Origin: Gillisella taibaishanensis
GTDB lineage: Bacteria; Pseudomonadota; Alphaproteobacteria; Rhizobiales; Rhizobiaceae
Reading direction: 5' to 3'
Length of the DNA stretch: 64,000 nt
NCBI RefSeq assembly: GCF_001938985.1
Contig: NZ_MKIN01000022.1
Span: 558,001 to 622,000 of the forward strand
Position 1 is the stretch's first letter. Each line of letters opens with the position of its first letter. The notes below the pieces were generated by a model. It saw nothing but the letters and a program-made list of their open reading frames with translations, ran no database searches and was not told where the DNA came from. This document shows positions 60,971 to 64,000 of the stretch, piece by piece. The position numbers and the translations under genes were made by a program.

Positions 60971-61204
60971 ATGAAACAGTTTGAATGCGGAAGTCTGGTC
61001 CCGGGTTGCGAATGGCATACGCGGGCCAATGAAGAGGCTGAAGTTGTGCACCGTGCTGTCGAGCATATGCGCATGGTGCACGGAGAAACCGTGATCCGCG
61101 AAAATATGGTGCATAACGTCCGCGCCCGCATCACCGATGTCGGTGGCGGACCGATGGACAGCAGCGCCGCTGCCGATATCCGCAAGGACGACCGCGCCGC
61201 CTGA
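60971..61204 (+). CDS. DUF1059 small protein
   Basis: 77 residues from ATG 60971 (GGGAGAAGATC upstream; a GTG at 60956 is weaker). The DUF1059 pattern is clear: KQFECGSLVPGCEWHTRAN at the start with two cysteines and a Trp, then EEAEVVHRAVEHMRMVHG with His residues that may bind a metal. Function unknown; such proteins are common near stress genes. Ends facing the poly(A)/CCA polymerase gene. Confidence 0.82.
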   Translation: MKQFECGSLVPGCEWHTRANEEAEVVHRAVEHMRMVHGETVIRENMVHNVRARITDVGGGPMDSSAAADIRKDDRAA

Positions 61205-61249
61205 TTTATCCAACTGACGATACGGAATTGATAGGGCTATTTTGCCCTA

Positions 61250-62512
61250 TCACGCCGGCCGATTGACGGCGTCCTGCAGCCGGGTGAGCAATTTCTCCCG
61301 GCTGAAGCTGAAATTGGCCTGCACCCAGGCATCCTCCAGTTCCCCCAGCAACCGTCCCACATCTGGTCCCGGCGAAATACCACTCGCAATCACGTCTGCG
61401 CCGGACAGTGGAAAGGTCGGCTTGTCAAAGGCCTTTGCCCGCTCGACAAGTTTCAGCCAGCGCGCTGCCGTCGCCATGGCGGACGTATCCTGCTCCGCCT
61501 TCACTCGCGCATTCGCCAGGGCCAATTTCAGCCGCGCCAGAATGCCCGCCTTGCCGTGGCGATAAATCAGCCGGTCGAGGGCAAGTTCCGACATGTCATC
61601 CTTGACCGCAGGAGCGCTCGCAAACAGCTGCAGGAAATCCGCCTCGGCCCGCGACAGTTTCAACCGCTCCGCCATCGCCTTCAGCCGCTCCGCATCGGTC
61701 GGCACGATAGCGGCGAGCCGCAGCATCGGGTCCGGCTTCCAACCGAGCGCCATTTCAGTGGCGATCAACCCGGGGATAGCGTCGATCCCCCATTTCTCGG
61801 TTTCCGGCAGGATGGCGGTGAGTACGCCGGCCTGACGCATCCAGAGCAGTGCCCGGCCCGGATCGGGCGCCAGCAGCACTTTCTTGGTTTCCGACCAGAC
61901 CCGCTCCACTGAGAGCCGATGCAGCTCGTCGCGCGCGGCCGCCGAGGCGCGCAAACCTTCGGCGTCCGGCCGGCCGCGCCCGTACCAGGCGAAGAAACGG
62001 AAAAAGCGGAGGACCCTGAGATAATCCTCGGCAATCCGCTGCCTGGCGTCGCCGATGAAGCGCAGCGTACCGTTTTCGATATCCTTGAGGCCGCCAACGA
62101 GATCGATCACCTCGCCGGACGCATCAGCATAGAGAGCGTTGATGGTGAAATCCCGCCGCTCGGCATCCTCCTGCCAATCGGTGCCGAAGGCCACTTCGGC
62201 GTGGCGCCCGTCGGTCGTCACGTCACGGCGCAGCGTCGTGACCTCAAAAGGCTGCCCCTTCACGACCAGCGTCACAGTGCCATGGCCGATGCCTGTCGGC
62301 ACCGCCTTGATGCCGGCGGCCTGCGCCCGTGCAGTCACCTCTGATGGAACCAGCGTCGTTGCCAGATCGATATCGCCGACCGGCTCGCCCATCAGGCTAT
62401 TGCGCACCGCGCCGCCCACCACCCGCACCTCGCCGCCATCGGCATTCAGCAGGGCAAAGACCTCTGCTAGGCCCGCATCCTGAAACCAGGACTGATCCGC
62501 AACTGAGGTCAT
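61250..62512 (-). CDS. CCA tRNA nucleotidyltransferase / poly(A) polymerase family
   Basis: 420 residues. The class II nucleotidyltransferase core has the motifs VRVVGGAVRNSLMGEPVGDI, DLATTLVP and RRDFTINALYADASGEVIDL, then GGLKDIENGTLRFIGDARQR and EDYLRVLRFFRFFAWYGRG. It adds CCA to tRNA 3' ends or A-tails to RNA; in rhizobia the single family member is generally taken to be the CCA enzyme. It overlaps the NUDIX stop as ATGA and is the last gene of a three-gene operon. Confidence 0.92.
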   Translation of the reverse strand: MTSVADQSWFQDAGLAEVFALLNADGGEVRVVGGAVRNSLMGEPVGDIDLATTLVPSEVTARAQAAGIKAVPTGIGHGTVTLVVKGQPFEVTTLRRDVTTDGRHAEVAFGTDWQEDAERRDFTINALYADASGEVIDLVGGLKDIENGTLRFIGDARQRIAEDYLRVLRFFRFFAWYGRGRPDAEGLRASAAARDELHRLSVERVWSETKKVLLAPDPGRALLWMRQAGVLTAILPETEKWGIDAIPGLIATEMALGWKPDPMLRLAAIVPTDAERLKAMAERLKLSRAEADFLQLFASAPAVKDDMSELALDRLIYRHGKAGILARLKLALANARVKAEQDTSAMATAARWLKLVERAKAFDKPTFPLSGADVIASGISPGPDVGRLLGELEDAWVQANFSFSREKLLTRLQDAVNRPA

Positions 62513-63162
62513 GCATAGAGCCTTTCATAGAGCGTGCGCAGAATGCCGGCGGTAATGCCCCAGATCTGGCGCTCACCATAGGGCATCACGTAGAAATGCC
62601 TGAGAATACCGTTCCAGACCTTGGCGTCGCGGCGATGGTTGTCAGGGTTCATCAGAAAGGACAGCGGCACGTCGAACACCTCGGCCACTTCATCCGGATT
62701 GATGGTCAGCTTGAAACCGGGCTGCACCACCGCCAGAACCGGCGTAATGCGAAAGCCAGTGCCGGCGAGATAATGTGGCAGCCGCCCGACCGGCTCGACG
62801 AAACGCGGATCAAGGCCGATTTCTTCTTGAGCCTCCCGCATCGCCGCAGCCTCGGGGCTGGCATCATCAGCATCTATGCCGCCACCGGGAAAGGCGATCT
62901 GGCCGGAATGCTTGCGCAATTTGACGGTACGCTGGGTGAGGATCACCCGCGTATTGGCGCCGTCATCAACCACAGGCACCAGCACGGCCGCATCCTTCAG
63001 CCGCATGCCCTCCAGCGTTGCCAGCATATCGGCATTGAGCACATGGTCGCCGTGTTCGCGCCAGGCGCTGTCGATCGGCCCGCCGGCCTGGCTTTGCGCC
63101 CGCCGGCGAAACTCTGCGGCGGTGTAGAGCGGCAAAGCAAGATCAGTGCCGCGGTCAGTCAT
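62509..63162 (-). CDS. NUDIX hydrolase (CoA pyrophosphatase type)
   Basis: 217 residues. The CoA-NUDIX features are present: VILTQRTVKLRKHSGQIAFP before the Nudix box, then GGGIDADDASPEAAAMREAQ and EEIGL completing the box (Glu cluster REAQEEIG). CoA-type enzymes split coenzyme A to 4'-phosphopantetheine and 3',5'-ADP. Start at 63162 overlaps the DUF1285 gene by eight bases; stop overlaps the next start. Membrane association is not predicted. Confidence 0.92.
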   Translation of the reverse strand: MTDRGTDLALPLYTAAEFRRRAQSQAGGPIDSAWREHGDHVLNADMLATLEGMRLKDAAVLVPVVDDGANTRVILTQRTVKLRKHSGQIAFPGGGIDADDASPEAAAMREAQEEIGLDPRFVEPVGRLPHYLAGTGFRITPVLAVVQPGFKLTINPDEVAEVFDVPLSFLMNPDNHRRDAKVWNGILRHFYVMPYGERQIWGITAGILRTLYERLYA

Positions 63163-63781
63163 TCAGCAATCCTTCCAGATCGGCGGCCGGCAGCACCGGG
63201 AAGCAAGCGCCACTGGCGCGGATCGCAAACATTGCTTCCCCGTCGATCTCGACCACCTCGCCCAGCGCCATCAAGTCATAAGTCACGGCCCGCGACACCA
63301 GCGCCTCCAGCCGACCGCGCACGGCAAGATAGGGTTTCAGCTGGCTCTGTTCGCCTTCAATTACAAAGCGCAGCGGATGCTCCGGCCCAGCCTCGATGAC
63401 ATCGCCGACATTGGTGCGAAAGGTCAGAACAGACACACCGTCCTTGTCCGCAACCGTCATTTCCACGGCCAAGAAATGCGCATCGGCCACCCGGATGCCG
63501 AGTTTTTCCACAGGCGTGACCAAATAGGTTTTCCCGTCCTCGTCCTTGCGCAGCACGGTCGAAAACAAGCGCACCAGCGGCGCTCGGCCGATTGGCGTCC
63601 CCATGTAAAACCATTGGCCGTCTGCCTTGATTTCCATGTCGATATCGCCGCAAAAGGCCGGATTCCAGCGCTCTACCGGCGGCAGGCCGGGCTTGCCGCC
63701 CGCCGTCTGCTCGGCCGCGCGGGCGATCATTGCAGCAAGATCCGCCGCATCACCTGACCGTCTGTCTTCGTCGCCTGCCAT
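63155..63781 (-). CDS. DUF1285 protein
   Basis: 208 residues, start ATG 63781 with a weak ribosome-binding site (GGGGCGCAAAC). The DUF1285 fold is recognisable by VERWNPAFCGDIDMEIKADG, QWFYMGTPIGRAPLVRLFS, YLVTPVEKLGIRVADAHFLA and the basic-acidic strand ending. Function unknown. First gene of the operon with the NUDIX hydrolase and the CCA/poly(A) polymerase, an order that is common in rhizobia. Confidence 0.88.
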   Translation of the reverse strand: MAGDEDRRSGDAADLAAMIARAAEQTAGGKPGLPPVERWNPAFCGDIDMEIKADGQWFYMGTPIGRAPLVRLFSTVLRKDEDGKTYLVTPVEKLGIRVADAHFLAVEMTVADKDGVSVLTFRTNVGDVIEAGPEHPLRFVIEGEQSQLKPYLAVRGRLEALVSRAVTYDLMALGEVVEIDGEAMFAIRASGACFPVLPAADLEGLLND

Positions 63782-64000
63782 GTTTGCGCCCCGGTTTCAA
63801 CCGTAAGAAGGAAGGACACGAGATAGTCATTTGAATGACGCTTGTCAGCCGCCCCGTGGAGAATAAGTTAGACAAATTGCGTCAACGCACGCATTGATCG
63901 ATTCTCATTGATCCTTTTTCAGGCGCCTCTATCTTGCCTGGGAACAGCCCGAGCGGCGGCAGGACGATATAGCCGCATCAAGGGCAAGCAGCCAGGGAGA
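63782..64000. other. Region upstream of the DUF1285 operon at the right edge
   Basis: 219 bases that should hold the operon promoter on the minus strand and possibly one for a divergent gene beyond the window. No coding sequence, repeat or RNA gene was recognised. Confidence 0.3.

Overview
The window looks like an ordinary chromosomal segment of an alphaproteobacterium of the order Rhizobiales, most likely family Rhizobiaceae (Rhizobium/Agrobacterium/Allorhizobium group). This rests on a high-GC, densely packed sequence, on gene blocks typical of that group (lgt-methyltransferase-pgeF, petABC, rplY/pth/ychF, a ClpS2-type adaptor, a short rhizobial flagellin), and on rhizobial intergenic palindromes (RIME-like and TAGAGC-ended elements). 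No rRNA, tRNA, prophage, transposase or CRISPR array was seen.

Layout. 1-4.5 kb: a cut-off NAD-dependent epimerase divergent from a LysR regulator, a DUF2188 protein, a Ca2+/H+ antiporter and an OpgC-type membrane acyltransferase. 4.6-9.5 kb: aspartate aminotransferase, a DMT transporter, a cold-shock protein and an MBL hydrolase. 9.8-12.5 kb: MarR regulator-response regulator-histidine kinase (PetP/PetR-like plus an EnvZ-like kinase). 12.5-15.3 kb: RIME-like repeats, then csaA-proC-ybjN and ubiK on the minus strand. 15.7-19.8 kb: lgt-methyltransferase-pgeF-M24 protein, chained by ATGA overlaps or short gaps, then a lipoprotein and prs. 23.2-27 kb: a DUF779 gene and an aldehyde dehydrogenase separated by a RIME copy and a 142-bp tandem palindrome array, with an AcoR-like regulator and a strong TGTC-N10-GACA operator upstream. 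28-38.6 kb: the housekeeping genes rplY, pth and ychF spread out by signalling genes (GGDEF-EAL protein, periplasmic binding protein, MCP) and clpS. 38.7-43.2 kb: periplasmic protein, two MaoC proteins, glutathione peroxidase, then an AraC/LysE exporter pair. 43.2-46.8 kb: apt and the cytochrome bc1 operon petABC. 47-54.6 kb: a membrane EEP hydrolase and two paralogous ABC exporters that flank a PAS-MCP and an AAC(6')-like acetyltransferase. 55-64 kb: trmL, an alpha/beta-hydrolase-like protein with a Pro/Ala/Lys-rich tail, an isolated flagellin, hemF, small conserved proteins, and the operon DUF1285-NUDIX-CCA/poly(A) polymerase.

The most unusual signals are non-coding. (1) A 142-bp tandem array at 23736-24307 can be read as two different palindromic elements, A-A' and B-B', whose shared centre sequence seeded a tandem amplification of the hybrid unit A'-B. 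(2) Three separate palindromic elements (ends at 24307, 32764 and 52168) have a terminal inverted repeat that overlaps the stop codon of an otherwise intact gene. (3) An 18-codon minus-strand ORF with a strong ribosome-binding site precedes one ABC exporter and looks like a leader peptide. (4) A 12+10+12 palindrome stands upstream of the aldehyde dehydrogenase beside a regulator that lacks the usual AAA+ domain.

No single new multi-gene system was convincingly identified. All assignments come from reading the sequence and from knowledge of the families; no database search was run.
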